Positions 1-10,142 are shown, numbered from the stretch's first letter. The stretch is 64,000 nucleotides of DNA from Mesorhizobium sp. J428 (GCF_024699925.1 NZ_JAJOMX010000004.1:62001-126000), one strand, 5' to 3'. A program made the numbers and translations. Notes: generated from the letters alone by a model not told the origin.

Positions 1-906
1 GCCGTTCACATGAACATCTTCGGACTGAACCCGGTCGTGGTCTTCGGCAGCGCGGAGCAAAAGGCACGGATGCTGCCACCTCTGATTAAAGGGCGCGAGA
101 AGGCCTGTTTCGGCGTCACCGAGCCGACGACCGGCCTCGACACGACCAGGCTCAAAACGCGCGCGGTTCGACAGGGGGACCGCTATGTCGTGCATGGCCA
201 GAAAGTTTGGATTTCCACCGCCCAGGTGGCCGACAAGATCTTGCTTCTGGCGCGCACGACGCCGCTCGAAGAGGTGGCAAAACCGACCGAGGGCCTGTCG
301 CTCTTCTATACCGATCTGGACCGGACCTTCGTCGATGTGCGCGAGATCGAGAAGATGGGCCGCAAGGCGGTCGACTCGAACGAACTGTTCATCGATGGGC
401 TGCCGATCCCGGCGGAGGACCTGATCGGCGAGGAAGGACAGGGTTTCAGACAGATCCTGCACGGGCTCAATCCCGAGCGTATCCTCGTGGCCGGGGAGTG
501 CGTGGGCATTGCCCGGATCGCTCTAAAACGCGCTGCCGCCTATGCCAAGGAGCGCCAGGTTTTCGGACGCCCGATCGGACAGAACCAGGGGGTGCAGCAC
601 CCGCTCGCCAAGGCCTGGGCGAAGGTCGAGGCTGCGAACCTGATGGTAATGCATGCGGCGGCGCTCTACGACGCGGGAGAGCCGTGCGGGGTCGAGGCGA
701 ATGCCGCCAAGTTGCTGGCGGCCGAAGCCGCTGTCGAGGCGACACAAACGGCACAGATGACATTTGGCGGCTTCGGCTACGCCAAGGAATATCACATCGA
801 GAGACTGGTTCGCGAAGCGCTTCTCTTTCACATCGTGCCGGTCACGCCGCAGATGCTGATGTCGTTCATCGCCGAGAAGGCGCTGGGTCTGCCCAAATCG
901 TACTGA
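1..906 (+). CDS. Acyl-CoA dehydrogenase, C-terminal part (5' truncated by window edge)
   Basis: The frame is open from base 1 to the TGA at 904-906, so about 301 C-terminal residues of a roughly 385-residue FAD enzyme are visible. It should introduce an alpha,beta double bond into an acyl-CoA and hand electrons to ETF. Seen in the sequence: the FGVTEP loop of the middle domain, the segment FGRPIGQNQGVQHPLA typical of the C-terminal helical domain, and the ending ALGLPKSY. It is a clear paralogue of the complete gene at 27992-29155, which has the same ending (ALGMPKSY) and equivalent loops. It probably belongs to the operon continuing downstream. Family is certain; the substrate is unknown. 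Confidence 0.9.
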   Translation, partial: AVHMNIFGLNPVVVFGSAEQKARMLPPLIKGREKACFGVTEPTTGLDTTRLKTRAVRQGDRYVVHGQKVWISTAQVADKILLLARTTPLEEVAKPTEGLSLFYTDLDRTFVDVREIEKMGRKAVDSNELFIDGLPIPAEDLIGEEGQGFRQILHGLNPERILVAGECVGIARIALKRAAAYAKERQVFGRPIGQNQGVQHPLAKAWAKVEAANLMVMHAAALYDAGEPCGVEANAAKLLAAEAAVEATQTAQMTFGGFGYAKEYHIERLVREALLFHIVPVTPQMLMSFIAEKALGLPKSY

Positions 907-951
907 AACCGGAGCGAAACCGTTCCAGTGAAAAGGGGGGTTGCGCATTTT

Positions 952-967
952 TCTAACGTGCGTTAGA
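952..967. promoter_or_regulatory. Palindromic operator TCTAAC-N4-GTTAGA, site 1
   Basis: The 16-base palindrome here has 7-base arms (TCTAACG / CGTTAGA) around TG. It lies 49 bases before the ATG of the SDR gene at 1017. The same TCTAAC/GTTAGA arms with a 4-base centre recur at 32670-32685 and 36335-36350, always directly upstream of acyl-CoA catabolic genes. Size and symmetry suit a TetR-family repressor dimer; that is inference, and no TetR gene is in the window. Confidence 0.7.
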
Positions 968-1016
968 TTTAGTCAGATCAAGGACAACAGTCCGATCCGC
1001 TTTGGGAGGAACGTCA

Positions 1017-1871
1017 ATGCCGGAAGCCGGTTACGGGTTTTCCCGTGAACGACTGCGCGATCATCCAACGGTCTATGTTGATGGGCTGTTCTCGGGAAAA
1101 ACCATTGTCGTGACCGGCGCGGGAGGCGGGCTGGGCCTGGCGATCGCCACCCTGTTCGCCCGTCTCGGGGCTGATCTGGCCATCAACGGGCGGAACGAGG
1201 AAAAGCTCGAAGAAGCCGCAAAGTTCCTGCGTGGCTTTGGCGGGCAGGTGCTGGCTCGTCCCATGACCATCCGGAATCCCGAACAGGTACAGAATTTCGT
1301 GGATGGCGTGGGCGATCATTTCGGCGGGTTCGACATTCTGGTAAACAATGCGGGTGGACAGTTTCCGCAGCCCGCCCTTGAATATGCGCCGAAGGGCTGG
1401 AACGCCGTCATCGACACCAACCTCAATGGCACCTGGTGGATGATGCAGGCCGCGGCCCGAAACTGGGTCAAGGCCAAGCGTCCTGGTGCCATCGTGAGCA
1501 TTGTCGCGGATATCTGGCGCGGGATGCCTGGTATCGCGCATAGCTGTGCTGCGCGCGCCGGGGTCATCTACCTGTCCAAATCGGTGGCCGTCGAATGGGC
1601 GCCGCACAATATCCGCGTCAATTGCGTGGCGCCGGGATGCTGCGAAAGCACCGGGTTTGCGCGATATCCCGAGGAGGGGGCGGCGACGTTTGAGGAGTCG
1701 AACCCGATGCGCCACGCCGGAGACGAATGGGATGTCGCCGAGGCGGTAGTCTATTTGGCTGCGCCTTCCGGCAAGTTCATTACCGGCGAAGTGTTGACCG
1801 TGGACGGCGGGCAGCAGCTGTGGGGCGATCCCTGGCCGACGGGCCGGCCCGACTATTTCCGTATCGCGTGA
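1017..1871 (+). CDS. SDR-family oxidoreductase (PECR/DECR-like enoyl-CoA reductase type)
   Basis: A 284-residue Rossmann-fold protein. The cofactor motif TGAGGGLG is at residues 33-40 and NNAG at 110-113. ATG 1017 is preferred over the in-frame TTG at 1002 because GGGAGGA (1004-1010) is correctly spaced. The usual YxxxK catalytic pair is absent: the aligned segment reads HSCAARAG, putting Ser176 and Arg180 where Tyr and Lys normally sit. The HSxAARAG form is what I recall from peroxisomal trans-2-enoyl-CoA/2,4-dienoyl-CoA reductase-like SDRs, so reduction of an unsaturated acyl-CoA is more likely than a plain FabG role. It is the first gene after the operator at 952 and is followed by livG. 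Confidence 0.85.
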   Translation: MPEAGYGFSRERLRDHPTVYVDGLFSGKTIVVTGAGGGLGLAIATLFARLGADLAINGRNEEKLEEAAKFLRGFGGQVLARPMTIRNPEQVQNFVDGVGDHFGGFDILVNNAGGQFPQPALEYAPKGWNAVIDTNLNGTWWMMQAAARNWVKAKRPGAIVSIVADIWRGMPGIAHSCAARAGVIYLSKSVAVEWAPHNIRVNCVAPGCCESTGFARYPEEGAATFEESNPMRHAGDEWDVAEAVVYLAAPSGKFITGEVLTVDGGQQLWGDPWPTGRPDYFRIA

Positions 1872-1898
1872 TACCAGAACAAGAGCTTCGACGGCGAT

Positions 1899-2717
1899 AT
1901 GAATGAAATGACAAACAATTACACCCGAGAGCAACAACACGCCAAAGCTCCTCCCGTATTGGAGTGTCGCGGAATCGAGCGTCGATTCGGCGGTATTGTT
2001 GCCGTTAGCGGCGTGGACCTCAGTATTCATAAGGGCGAAATATTTGGCCTCGTCGGACCGAACGGGAGCGGGAAGACGACGGTGACAAATGCGATCACCG
2101 GGTTCTATCCGCCGAACAAAGGCTCGATATGTCTCGATGGCAAGGACATCACGGGCACCGCGCCTCACAAGGTGGCCAAGCTCGGCGTCGCCCGGACCTT
2201 TCAGAACCTTGCGCTTTTCAACGGCATGAGCGTGCTCGAGAACATTCTCTTGGGGCGCCACATCCACATGAAGCCCGGAGTTCTTCCCACTGCGCTGTAT
2301 TGGTGGGTGGCGCGACCGAGCGAGATCAGGAACCGCGAAGTGGTAGAGGAGGTGATCGAATTCCTCCAGCTCGAAAGCATCCGCAACGAGCTTGTGGACG
2401 GGATTCCAATCGGGCTCAAGAAGCGTGTGGAACTGGCACGGGCACTGGTCGCCGAGCCCCATCTTCTCATTCTCGACGAGCCCATGGCCGGCATGAACCA
2501 AGAGGAGAAGGGGTACATGGCCCGTTTTATTCTCGACGCGAGAGCTGAACGGGGCATAAGCGTGCTGCTGATCGAGCACCACATGGACGTCATTACCGGT
2601 ATCTGCGACCGGATGCTGGCGCTCAATTATGGCGAGATGATCGCCAGCGGGATTCCGAAGGAGGTCGTCAAGGATCCCCGGGTCGTTGAGGCGTATATCG
2701 GGGGCGCCCATGGCTGA
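1899..2717 (+). CDS. livG: ABC transporter ATP-binding protein, LivG type
   Basis: A 272-residue ATPase of the branched-chain amino-acid/amide (HAAT) importer family. The sequence shows Walker A GPNGSGKT at residues 53-60, the Q-loop region TFQNLALF near 100, a signature region IGLKKRVELARAL, Walker B LILDEP near 190 and the H-loop in LIEHHMD. The signature is degenerate (IGLKKRVE instead of LSxGxxxRxE), which is common in LivG. It overlaps the downstream synthetase start by 8 bases, indicating co-translation. It pairs with livF at 6605 to drive the LivHM permease. In this setting the cargo is more likely a carboxylate feeding the catabolic genes than an amino acid (inference). Confidence 0.9.
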   Translation: MNEMTNNYTREQQHAKAPPVLECRGIERRFGGIVAVSGVDLSIHKGEIFGLVGPNGSGKTTVTNAITGFYPPNKGSICLDGKDITGTAPHKVAKLGVARTFQNLALFNGMSVLENILLGRHIHMKPGVLPTALYWWVARPSEIRNREVVEEVIEFLQLESIRNELVDGIPIGLKKRVELARALVAEPHLLILDEPMAGMNQEEKGYMARFILDARAERGISVLLIEHHMDVITGICDRMLALNYGEMIASGIPKEVVKDPRVVEAYIGGAHG

Positions 2718-4630
2718 GACCACACAAAGCCCGACGGTCGCGGGTGAAACCATTGCCTCGGTTCTGATGCGGAACGCGTCCGAACACGGCAGCGACATCG
2801 CATTGCGGGAAAAAGAGCGTGGGATTTGGAAGGCAACCACCTGGGCTCAATACACGGAAGAGGTGCTGGCCTGCGCGGCCGGCCTCGACGGGCTCGGCCT
2901 GAAGCCGGGGGACGCGGTGCTCATTCTCGGCGACAATCGTGTACGCCTCTATTGCGGAATGCTGGCGCTGGCCACGCTCGGAGTTTACGCAATGCCCGCC
3001 TATCCGGGCACCACACTCGAAGAGCTCCAGCATTTCGCGGACGAGGCGAACGTCGTAGCCGCTCTCGCCGAGGACCAGGAGCAGGTGGACAAGATTTTGG
3101 AACTGCGTGACGCCGGGGCCGCGCAGTTGAAGTACATCGTGTATGACGACGGCCGGGGCCTCGGCTTCTACAAGGCGGCCGGACTGATGTCATGGGAGCA
3201 TCTCGTCGAGAGCGGCAGCCATCGTCTCAACGGTGAGCCGGGGCTGCGCGAGAATCTGCTCGGCCGGGCCAAGCCCGACGATCCGGCGGTGTTCCTGCAT
3301 TCGTCGGGCACGACGGACAAGCCCAAGGGCGTCGTGCTGAGCCAGAAGAACGTGTTGGCGGCGGCGCGGAACGGCCATGCCGCCGGGGCCTTCGACTTCG
3401 GAGAGCAGGTGCTGGCCTATCTGCCGATGGCCTGGGTGGGCGATTATGCGATCACGGTAGCCGCCGCGCTTCTGCTGCGCTTCACCGTCAACGTGCCCGA
3501 ACGACAGGAAACCGTGCTGCGTGATATGCGAGAAATCGCGCCGACATTCTATCTGGCCGCACCGCGCAGCTGGGACAACATCCTGACCACCATTCAGGTA
3601 GGCATCGAGAATTCGACGCCGCTGAAGAAGTGGCTTTATCACTTGTTCATCGAACGGGCCATGGCAGCCGAGCGTCGCAAGCTCAACGGCATGAGCGCTG
3701 GCGCTTTGGAAGGTATCGGCCGTTTCATCGGCGAGATTCTGATCTTCGGGCCGATCAAGGACCAGTTCGGCATGCACCGTCTCAAGAACGCCTTCACCGG
3801 CGGTGAGGCGATCGGAGAGGACACCTTCGTATTCTACCGGGCGCTCGGCATCAAGCTGCGCCAACTGTATGGTCAGACGGAGAACAGTGCCATCAACGCG
3901 ATCCAGGCGCCTGATGAGGTGCGGCTCCACACCGTGGGCAAGGTTGCCCCGGGGGTCGAGGTGAAGATCGCCGACAATGGCGAAATCCTCCTGAAGTCGG
4001 ATAGCGTTTTCGCCGGATACTATAACAAGCCCGAAGCTTCGGCCGAGACGCTTTCCGCTGGCTGGTTGCGTTCAGGCGATGCCGGCTACCTCGAAGACGA
4101 TGGCAATCTCGTGGTGCTTGGCCGCGTTTCAGAAGTGATGCACACAAAAGCCGGAGAGCGCTATGTGCCAAATTACATCGAGAACCGCCTGAAGTTCAGT
4201 CCATACATAAAGGACGCGGCCGTGGTGGGCGCAGGCCGACACGAATTAACGGCAATGGTGTGCATCGATTTCGATGCCGTCGGCCACTGGGCCGAAGTGA
4301 ACGGCGTGCCCCTATGTGTCCTATGCCGATCTGTCTCAGCGCGAAGAGGTGGCCGCGCTTCTGAGCGAGGCATTCCTGCGGGTAAACAAAGTCCTCCCGG
4401 AGCCTCTGCGGCTCAAAAGGTTCGTCAGCCTGCACAAGGAATTCGATCCCGACGACGGAGAGATCACGCGCACGCGCAAGCTGCGCCGAACGGTGGTGGA
4501 AGACCGCTACCAGAACGTGATCGCGGCGCTTTACGACGGATCAAAGCACGTCCACGTCAGCGCCGTCGTGACCTACGAGACGGGTGAGACGGGAAGGGTC
4601 GACCGCACCCTCCCTGTCAGGGAGGTTTAG
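2710..4630 (+). pseudogene. Long-chain-type acyl-CoA synthetase (AMP-binding), single frameshift
   Basis: An AMP-forming acid:CoA ligase of about 640 residues. The ATP-binding P-loop SSGTTDKPKGV lies near residue 198; the YGQTENSA motif and a C-terminal RSGDAGYLEDDG/VLGR segment follow. It starts at ATG 2710, inside the end of livG. The frame is broken at the C-run 4309-4312: removing one C restores ...VNGVPYVSYADLSQREEV... and the reading continues to the stop at 4628-4630. All catalytic motifs precede the break. It should activate an imported carboxylate. Whether the indel is biological or a sequencing error cannot be decided here; I recorded it as broken because the given sequence does not translate through. 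Confidence 0.85.
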
Positions 4631-5519
4631 ATGGAACTAGTTTTCTTGGCTGAGCTAGCGGCGAACGGAGCTCTCACAGGGTTGCTCTACTCGTTGTTCG
4701 CGATCGGCCTGGGCACTGATCTACAAAGCCTCTTCCGTGCCAAACCTCGCGCAGGGCGGGCTCACCATGGTGGGAGCGTACGTTGTGCTGGCGCTAGCTC
4801 GCGACATAGGGCTTCCGCTCTGGGTGGCAATCCCCGTGGCTGCCGTCGCCATGTTCGGTTTCGGTATGGGGATCGAGCGGGTTGCGCTGCGCCGGCTCGC
4901 TGGCCGACCGATCGTGATGATCCTCATGATGACGCTCGGGATTGACATCTTTCTGCGCGGCACGACGCTTGCTATCTGGGGCGGTACGTCGCGCTCGGTC
5001 GAACTAGGCGTCGGCTATGATCCGCTTTTCATTGGCGACGTTCTGATCAGCCGCATCCATTTGGTTGGCGCTGTTGTAGCCCTCGTTTTGTTTGTGGTCT
5101 TCGTCCTGTTCTTCCGCAGCCGACAGGGTATCCGCCTGCGCGCAATAGCCGACGATTACATGGCCTCATGGTCCGTCGGCATATCTGTCGAGCGTGGGGT
5201 TGGCCTGTCCTGGGGACTGGCTTCGATCGTTGCGGTGGCGGCAGGCGTCATATGGGGCGAGGTTCAGGGCGTCGACCAGTCGCTGTCGCTCTTGCTGCTC
5301 AAGGGATTGACGGTAGCCGTTCTAGGCGGGCTGGACAGCATCTTTGGCGCGGTGCTCGCGGGGATCATTCTCGGCATCATCGAGAATGTGGGGTCCGCCT
5401 ATCTGGATCCGTTCGTGGGCGGTGGCAGCCGCGACCTGATCGTGGCAGCGGTGCTCATCCTCACTGTCATGCTTCGGCCGCACGGTCTGTTTGGCCGTCA
5501 AGACATCGAAAGGGTTTGA
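4631..5519 (+). pseudogene. livH: ABC transporter permease, LivH type, single frameshift
   Basis: A membrane permease of about 295 residues, starting at the ATG directly after the synthetase stop. The first segment reads MELVFLAELAANGALTGLL. After the G-run at 4711-4713 the frame shifts; with one G removed it reads ...AIGLALIYKASSVPNLAQGGLTMVGAYV..., the conserved LivH N-terminal helix region. From 4737 to the TGA at 5517-5519 the frame is clean, with many hydrophobic helices and the typical ending LRPHGLFG. It forms the LivHM channel. As written it is a pseudogene, but a one-base homopolymer error explains it fully. Confidence 0.85.
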
Positions 5520-5523
5520 CGCG

Positions 5524-6597
5524 ATGTTTTACCGGCTATCTGGTATCCATCATACCAGCTACGTATCCGACAGTCGGCTCTACAAGATTCCAGCCGACAG
5601 GAATCTCGCACTGTTCTTCCTGGCGCTCGGCCTGGCAGCTCCGTTCCTTGTCGGGTCGCTGTACCTCAACAGCTATATGTTGCCTTGGCTTGTTTGGACG
5701 GCAGCGGCGCTCGGGCTCAACCTGGTGACGGGTTGGGCCGGCCAACTGCACCTCGGCTATGCGGCGGTGATGGCCGTCGGCGCATATTCGGCTGTTCACG
5801 CGGCCAGGTACGGCTTGCCCTGGGAATTCGCGCTCCTGATCGGTGGGATTTCCGCCTCGGTCATCGGCAGCCTGTTCGCCTTCGCGGCCCTGCGGGTGAA
5901 GGGCCTCTATCTGGCCTTGACCACACTGGCGATGCAGTTCGTCATGGACTGGGTGCTGACCCATTCGCCGGCGATCTCGGGTGGCTCGCACGCTTCGCTG
6001 CAGGCGCCCACATTTGCACTTCTGGGCCAGCGGATTACGTCGGATACAGGCCTGTATTATGTCGCCTTCGGCTGGTGTCTGCTTGTCACCATTTTTATGC
6101 TGAATCTGCGCCGTACCGGTCTGGGTCGTGCGCTGGTGGCAGTCCGCGAGAAGGACTATGCGGCGGCCATTCTCGGAGTCAACAGCTTCTACTACAAGAT
6201 TGTTGCGTTCGCGACCTCCTCCTTCATCGGCGGAGTCAGTGGAGCGATCCTTGTCGCTACGTTCTTTTTTCTGGCCGCGCCCGAACAGTTCTCGGTCGCC
6301 GTGTCGATCCAGGTTCTGGCTATGGTGATCGTTGGCGGCCTCGGCAGTATCATCGGCACCTATTTTGGTGTCGCGTTGATCCTGCTGGTGCCGGGCGTCG
6401 TCAATGGCCTCGTGGCAGAAGGCGCCGGAGCACTGGGGCTTCAACTGAATGTCGAATCGCTGGCCCACATTCCGAACGCGGTCTACGGAGCGATCATCAT
6501 CATCATCCTGATGATCGAGCCGCTGGGATTGGGCAAGCTTTATAGCAACATCCGGGACTACCTGAGGGTGTGGCCCTTTGATCAATTCAAGAAATAG
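5524..6597 (+). CDS. livM: ABC transporter permease, LivM type
   Basis: A 357-residue inner-membrane permease. ATG 5524 lies four bases after the livH stop. About eight to ten hydrophobic segments can be read. The GYAAVMAVGAYSAVHA region and the stretch GALRVKGLYLALTTLA-like (AALRVKGLYLALTTLAMQFV) are LivM hallmarks, and VIVGGLGSIIGTYFG is the conserved EAA-type loop region. It partners LivH and is driven by LivG/LivF. A truncated LivM C-terminus from another operon is present at 17273-17449, so the island once held at least two such transporters. Confidence 0.92.
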   Translation: MFYRLSGIHHTSYVSDSRLYKIPADRNLALFFLALGLAAPFLVGSLYLNSYMLPWLVWTAAALGLNLVTGWAGQLHLGYAAVMAVGAYSAVHAARYGLPWEFALLIGGISASVIGSLFAFAALRVKGLYLALTTLAMQFVMDWVLTHSPAISGGSHASLQAPTFALLGQRITSDTGLYYVAFGWCLLVTIFMLNLRRTGLGRALVAVREKDYAAAILGVNSFYYKIVAFATSSFIGGVSGAILVATFFFLAAPEQFSVAVSIQVLAMVIVGGLGSIIGTYFGVALILLVPGVVNGLVAEGAGALGLQLNVESLAHIPNAVYGAIIIIILMIEPLGLGKLYSNIRDYLRVWPFDQFKK

Positions 6598-6604
6598 GCC
6601 GGAG

Positions 6605-7422
6605 ATGACCCACGCTCCCGACAAAGAAGCAGAAAACATCCTGTCGATGAACAGTGTAGAGGTCCTGTATGACAACGTCATGTTGGCGATCAAGGGGGTC
6701 TCCATCCAGATTCCAAAAGGAGGAATGGTAGCGCTGCTTGGGTCCAACGGGGCCGGAAAGAGCACGACGTTAAAGGCGATCAGCGGCCTTCTCAAGGCCG
6801 AGCGCGGCCGCGTCAACCGCGGCGAGATCAGCTTCGACGGCGCAGTGATCACCGGTGTTCCTGCGCAGCGACGTGTAGAGATTGGGATTTGCCATGTGAT
6901 CGAAGGCCGTCGAGTTTTCGAACATCTGACGCCCGACGAGAACCTCGAAGCGGCTGCACCGATTTCGATGAATCGCGCCACACTCAAAACGGAAAAGCAG
7001 AGAATCTACGTAGCTTTCCGCGCCTCGCTGAACGGAAGAACTCCCAGGCGGGATATCTCTCAGGCGGCGAGCAGCAGATGCTGGCGATTGGTCGAGCATT
7101 GATGACCCAGCCCCGTCTTCTGATGCTCGATGAACCGAGTCTAGGCTTGGCTCCTTTCCTGGTGGCCGAGATCTTCAGCATCATCAAGAAGGTCAACGAG
7201 GAAGAGAAGTTGTCTGTTTTGCTGGTCGAGCAGAATGCACTCGCGGCGCTGGAGATCGTCTCGGACGGGTATCTGATCGAGAATGGCCGCGTTGTCATGC
7301 ACGACACGGCCCAGGCATTGAAAGCGAATTCAGACATTCAGGAATTCTATCTGGGGGGAGGTTCGGGAACGAATTTCCACGACATCAAACATTACAGTCG
7401 GCGCAAACGCTGGCTGAGCTGA
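6605..7422 (+). pseudogene. livF: ABC transporter ATP-binding protein, LivF type, single frameshift
   Basis: The ATPase partner of LivG, about 272 residues. ATG 6605 follows livM by seven bases with a GGAG just upstream. Walker A GSNGAGKST is at residues 46-54. At the T-run 7015-7017 one T appears missing; adding it continues the reading as ...AFPRLAERKNSQAGYLSGGEQQML..., giving the signature motif, then LLMLDEPSLGLAP (Walker B) and LLVEQNA (H-loop) to the stop at 7420-7422. Without the repair the protein would end at 7102, before the signature motif, and would be inactive. The C-terminus is slightly longer than usual for LivF. Confidence 0.85.
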
Positions 7423-7455
7423 CTCGATTGTTCCAAACGAGACCGGGAGGAGAAT

Positions 7456-8703
7456 ATGCAGTCGATTGGAAGAACACTGGCTTTGGCCTTGCTCGCCGCA
7501 GGCCTCCTATCGGAATCCGCCAAGGCGGCGGATCCCGAGCCATTCAGGATCGGCGTTTGCTACGATCTGAGCAAGGCCTATACTTTCGCTACGCCACAGG
7601 TCTCGCAGGCGGCGCTCGATCTTGCCGATCTCGTCAACATGAAAGGCGGAATCGATGGGGCACAGGTCGAGGTGATCGTGCGCGACCACGGCAATGAGCC
7701 GCAGCGCGGGATCGAATGCTACAGCAAGCTCAGCCGCGAGGGTGTGTTCGTTTTCGACACGCTGTCCACACCGGTTTCACTGGCGATCTTGCCGCGCGCA
7801 ATGAAGGACCAGCGCATCCTGATGCAATCGCTTGTCGGGCGAGGCGACGCTGTCGACGGCACCGTGTTCAACTGGGTCTATCCTGTCGGACCGACCTACT
7901 GGGGCCAGGCGGCCAACGACATCGCCTATATCAAGCAGCTGCACGACGGAGATCTTTCGGATGTAAAGGTGGGCTTCGTCTACTTCGATTATCCCTTCGG
8001 GCAGGAGCCGATCGAGATCCTTAAAACACTGTCGGGTAAGGAAGGATTCGACCTGGTCCTCTATCCGGTTCCGTTGCCTGGCAGCGACCAGGCGAGCGTC
8101 TGGTCCAAAGTGCGCCGAGATAAGCCTGACCATATCATCAGCTGGATGCTTGGCGGTGCGCACGTGGTTGCGTCAAAGGAAATGAAGCGTAACGGTATCC
8201 CAATGGAGAAGTACATCGCCGTCAACTGGCTCAACGAGGTGGATATCTCCAATATCGGCGCGGCGGCGGCGAAGGGGCTCAAGCGCGGTACGAATGTCGT
8301 GGGCGGTCAGGACATCCCACTCTACAAGGAAATCATGACCGAGCTTTATGACAAGGGCAAAGGTAACGGCCCGGTCGAAAAGACGCTGGATGTTTTCTAC
8401 AATACCGGCCTTGCGATGTATTCGATCGTGTTCGAAGCTGCTCGTCAGGCGGCTTTGCTGCACGGCCATCCGATCACTGCCGAGTCATACAAAGCCGGGC
8501 TAGAGGCGATCGAGAAATTTGACGCAAATGGCCTGATGGCGCCGATCACGGTGACGGCGGAGGATCATGGCGGCGGAGGTCGCACGCGCATCGAAATGTG
8601 GGACGGGGCCACTTGGGTGCCGCAGACCGACTGGATTGCCGCCTATCAGGATGTCGTCTGGGAGGTTGTTAAGGAGAGTTCGTCGAAGTTCGACGGCAAT
8701 TGA
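7456..8703 (+). CDS. Periplasmic substrate-binding protein of the Liv/HAAT-type importer (copy 1)
   Basis: A 415-residue protein with a signal peptide (residues 1 to about 24, cleavage near SAKA/ADP) and the type 1 periplasmic-binding fold. GGGAGGAG at 7445-7452 precedes ATG 7456. Conserved blocks include IGVCYDLSKAYTF near the mature N-terminus, VRDHGNEPQRGIECY, and YFDYPFGQEPIEIL at the hinge. It delivers substrate to LivHM. It is closely related along its whole length to the next gene (8805), so the importer has two alternative receptors. The ligand cannot be named; the family covers amino acids, amides and aromatic or aliphatic carboxylates. Confidence 0.9.
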   Translation: MQSIGRTLALALLAAGLLSESAKAADPEPFRIGVCYDLSKAYTFATPQVSQAALDLADLVNMKGGIDGAQVEVIVRDHGNEPQRGIECYSKLSREGVFVFDTLSTPVSLAILPRAMKDQRILMQSLVGRGDAVDGTVFNWVYPVGPTYWGQAANDIAYIKQLHDGDLSDVKVGFVYFDYPFGQEPIEILKTLSGKEGFDLVLYPVPLPGSDQASVWSKVRRDKPDHIISWMLGGAHVVASKEMKRNGIPMEKYIAVNWLNEVDISNIGAAAAKGLKRGTNVVGGQDIPLYKEIMTELYDKGKGNGPVEKTLDVFYNTGLAMYSIVFEAARQAALLHGHPITAESYKAGLEAIEKFDANGLMAPITVTAEDHGGGGRTRIEMWDGATWVPQTDWIAAYQDVVWEVVKESSSKFDGN

Positions 8704-8804
8704 TGTGAAGCAGGTGCAAGCCGCACCGTCCGTGGGGCCTGTGAAGCCGGGCCCCGCGGAGTGGGCAGTCAATGAGGAAGCGATATGCAACAGGGAGGTT
8801 CGAC

Positions 8805-10056
8805 ATGACTATATTCAATAGAGTGACTGCCGCTGTACTGGCAGCGGCGCTGGGACTGGCAATCCAGACAGCCGCGGCACAAGACAAGGAGCCGATCCGC
8901 TTCGGCCTTTGCTTTGATCTGAGCAAATCCTACACCTTCATCTCACCGCAGGTGGCGCAGGCTGCGCAGGATCTGGCCAAATACACAAACGACGACGGCG
9001 GCATAGAAGGTCATCCAGTCGAAATTATCGTGCGCGACCACGGCAACGAGCCGCAGCGCGGTGTCGAATGCTACGAACAGCTCAAGCGAGAGGGCGTCTT
9101 CATTTTCAACTTCCTCTCGACGCCCGTGACCAATGCCGCTCTGCCACGTGCGATGAAGGACGGCAACATCGTCATGCAATCCTTCGTCGGCCGCGGCGAC
9201 GCTGTGGATGGCGATGTGTTCAAGTGGATTTTCCCGGTCGGTCCGACCTATTGGCAGCAGGCGGCCAATGACGTGGCCTTCATTAAGGATCAGTTGGGAG
9301 GTGATCTGAGCGAAGCCAAGATCGGCTTCATCTATCTAGACTATCCTTTCGGTCAGGAGCCGATCGAGATTCTCAAGACCCTCTCGGAGGAAGAAGGCTT
9401 CGAACTCAAACTCTATCCAGTGCCACTGCCCGGCAGCGACCAGGCGAGCGCCTGGACTCAGATTCGGCGTGACAAGCCTGATTACATGATCAGCTGGATC
9501 CTGGCCGGCGGTCACGTCGTGGCTTCGAAGGAGATGAAACGGAACGGATTTCCGATTGATCGCTATCTTTCGGTGAACTGGCTGAACGAAGTTGACATCA
9601 AGAATATCGGAGCCGATGCAGCCAAAGGCATCTTGCGGGGGTACTAACGTGGCGGGTGGCCAAGAAGTTCCTCTGGTCAAGACAATGCTCGAGACCTTGT
9701 ATGCCAAGGGTGAAGGCAGTGGTCCGGAATCGCTCGTCCGCGACGTCTATTACAACACCGGGTTAGCTATCTATGCCACTGGGTTCGAAGCTGCCCGCAT
9801 TGCGATCGAAAAACACGGCTGGCCGCTGAATGCCGAAAGGATGAAGGAAGGATATGAGTCCATTGAGAATTTCGACGGAAATGGTGTGATGTCGCCGATC
9901 ACCGTGACCGCGAAAGACCATGGAGGCGGCGGTAAGACCCGCGTCGAGCAGTGGGATGGTTCGACCTGGGTGCCGCTCACGGATTGGAGCGCGGACTACA
10001 CCGACGTGGTGTGGGAAGTGATCAAGGAAAGCTCGTCGAAATTTACCGTCGAGTGA
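8805..10056 (+). pseudogene. Periplasmic substrate-binding protein (copy 2), single frameshift
   Basis: A tandem paralogue of the preceding gene, about 416 residues when repaired. The start is ATG 8805, after AGGGAGG at 8792-8798. A signal peptide ends near residue 24 (TAAA/QDKEP). The blocks RFGLCFDLSKSYTF and YLDYPFGQEPIEIL match copy 1. The frame breaks at the five-G run 9637-9641; four Gs would read ...AAKGILRGTNVAGGQEVP..., continuous with copy 1. The rest runs to the TGA at 10054-10056 and shares the ending VVWEVIKESSSKF with copy 1. The two copies differ enough to have different ligands. Confidence 0.87.
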
Positions 10057-10066
10057 TTTGACGGCG

Positions 10067-10095
10067 TGCCTGCGGGTCGGAGTGACCCGCAGGCA
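10067..10095. terminator. Perfect 12-bp stem-loop after the binding-protein genes
   Basis: Arms TGCCTGCGGGTC (10067-10078) and GACCCGCAGGCA (10084-10095) enclose the 5-base loop GGAGT. There is no U-tract after it, so it may be a weak terminator or, as is common after binding-protein genes, a 3'-end stabiliser that uncouples the receptor mRNA level from the downstream hydratase genes. Confidence 0.5.
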
Positions 10096-10142
10096 TAAGC
10101 CGGTTCCCAGTCGTGCAAGGTCAGTCTGCGAGGGATCGAGAA

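Noticed and set aside
1014..2840. 608-codon open frame on the minus strand
   Set aside because: Runs antisense to the SDR and livG genes, which have clear motifs; its translation is low-complexity with no recognisable domain. A GC-rich shadow.
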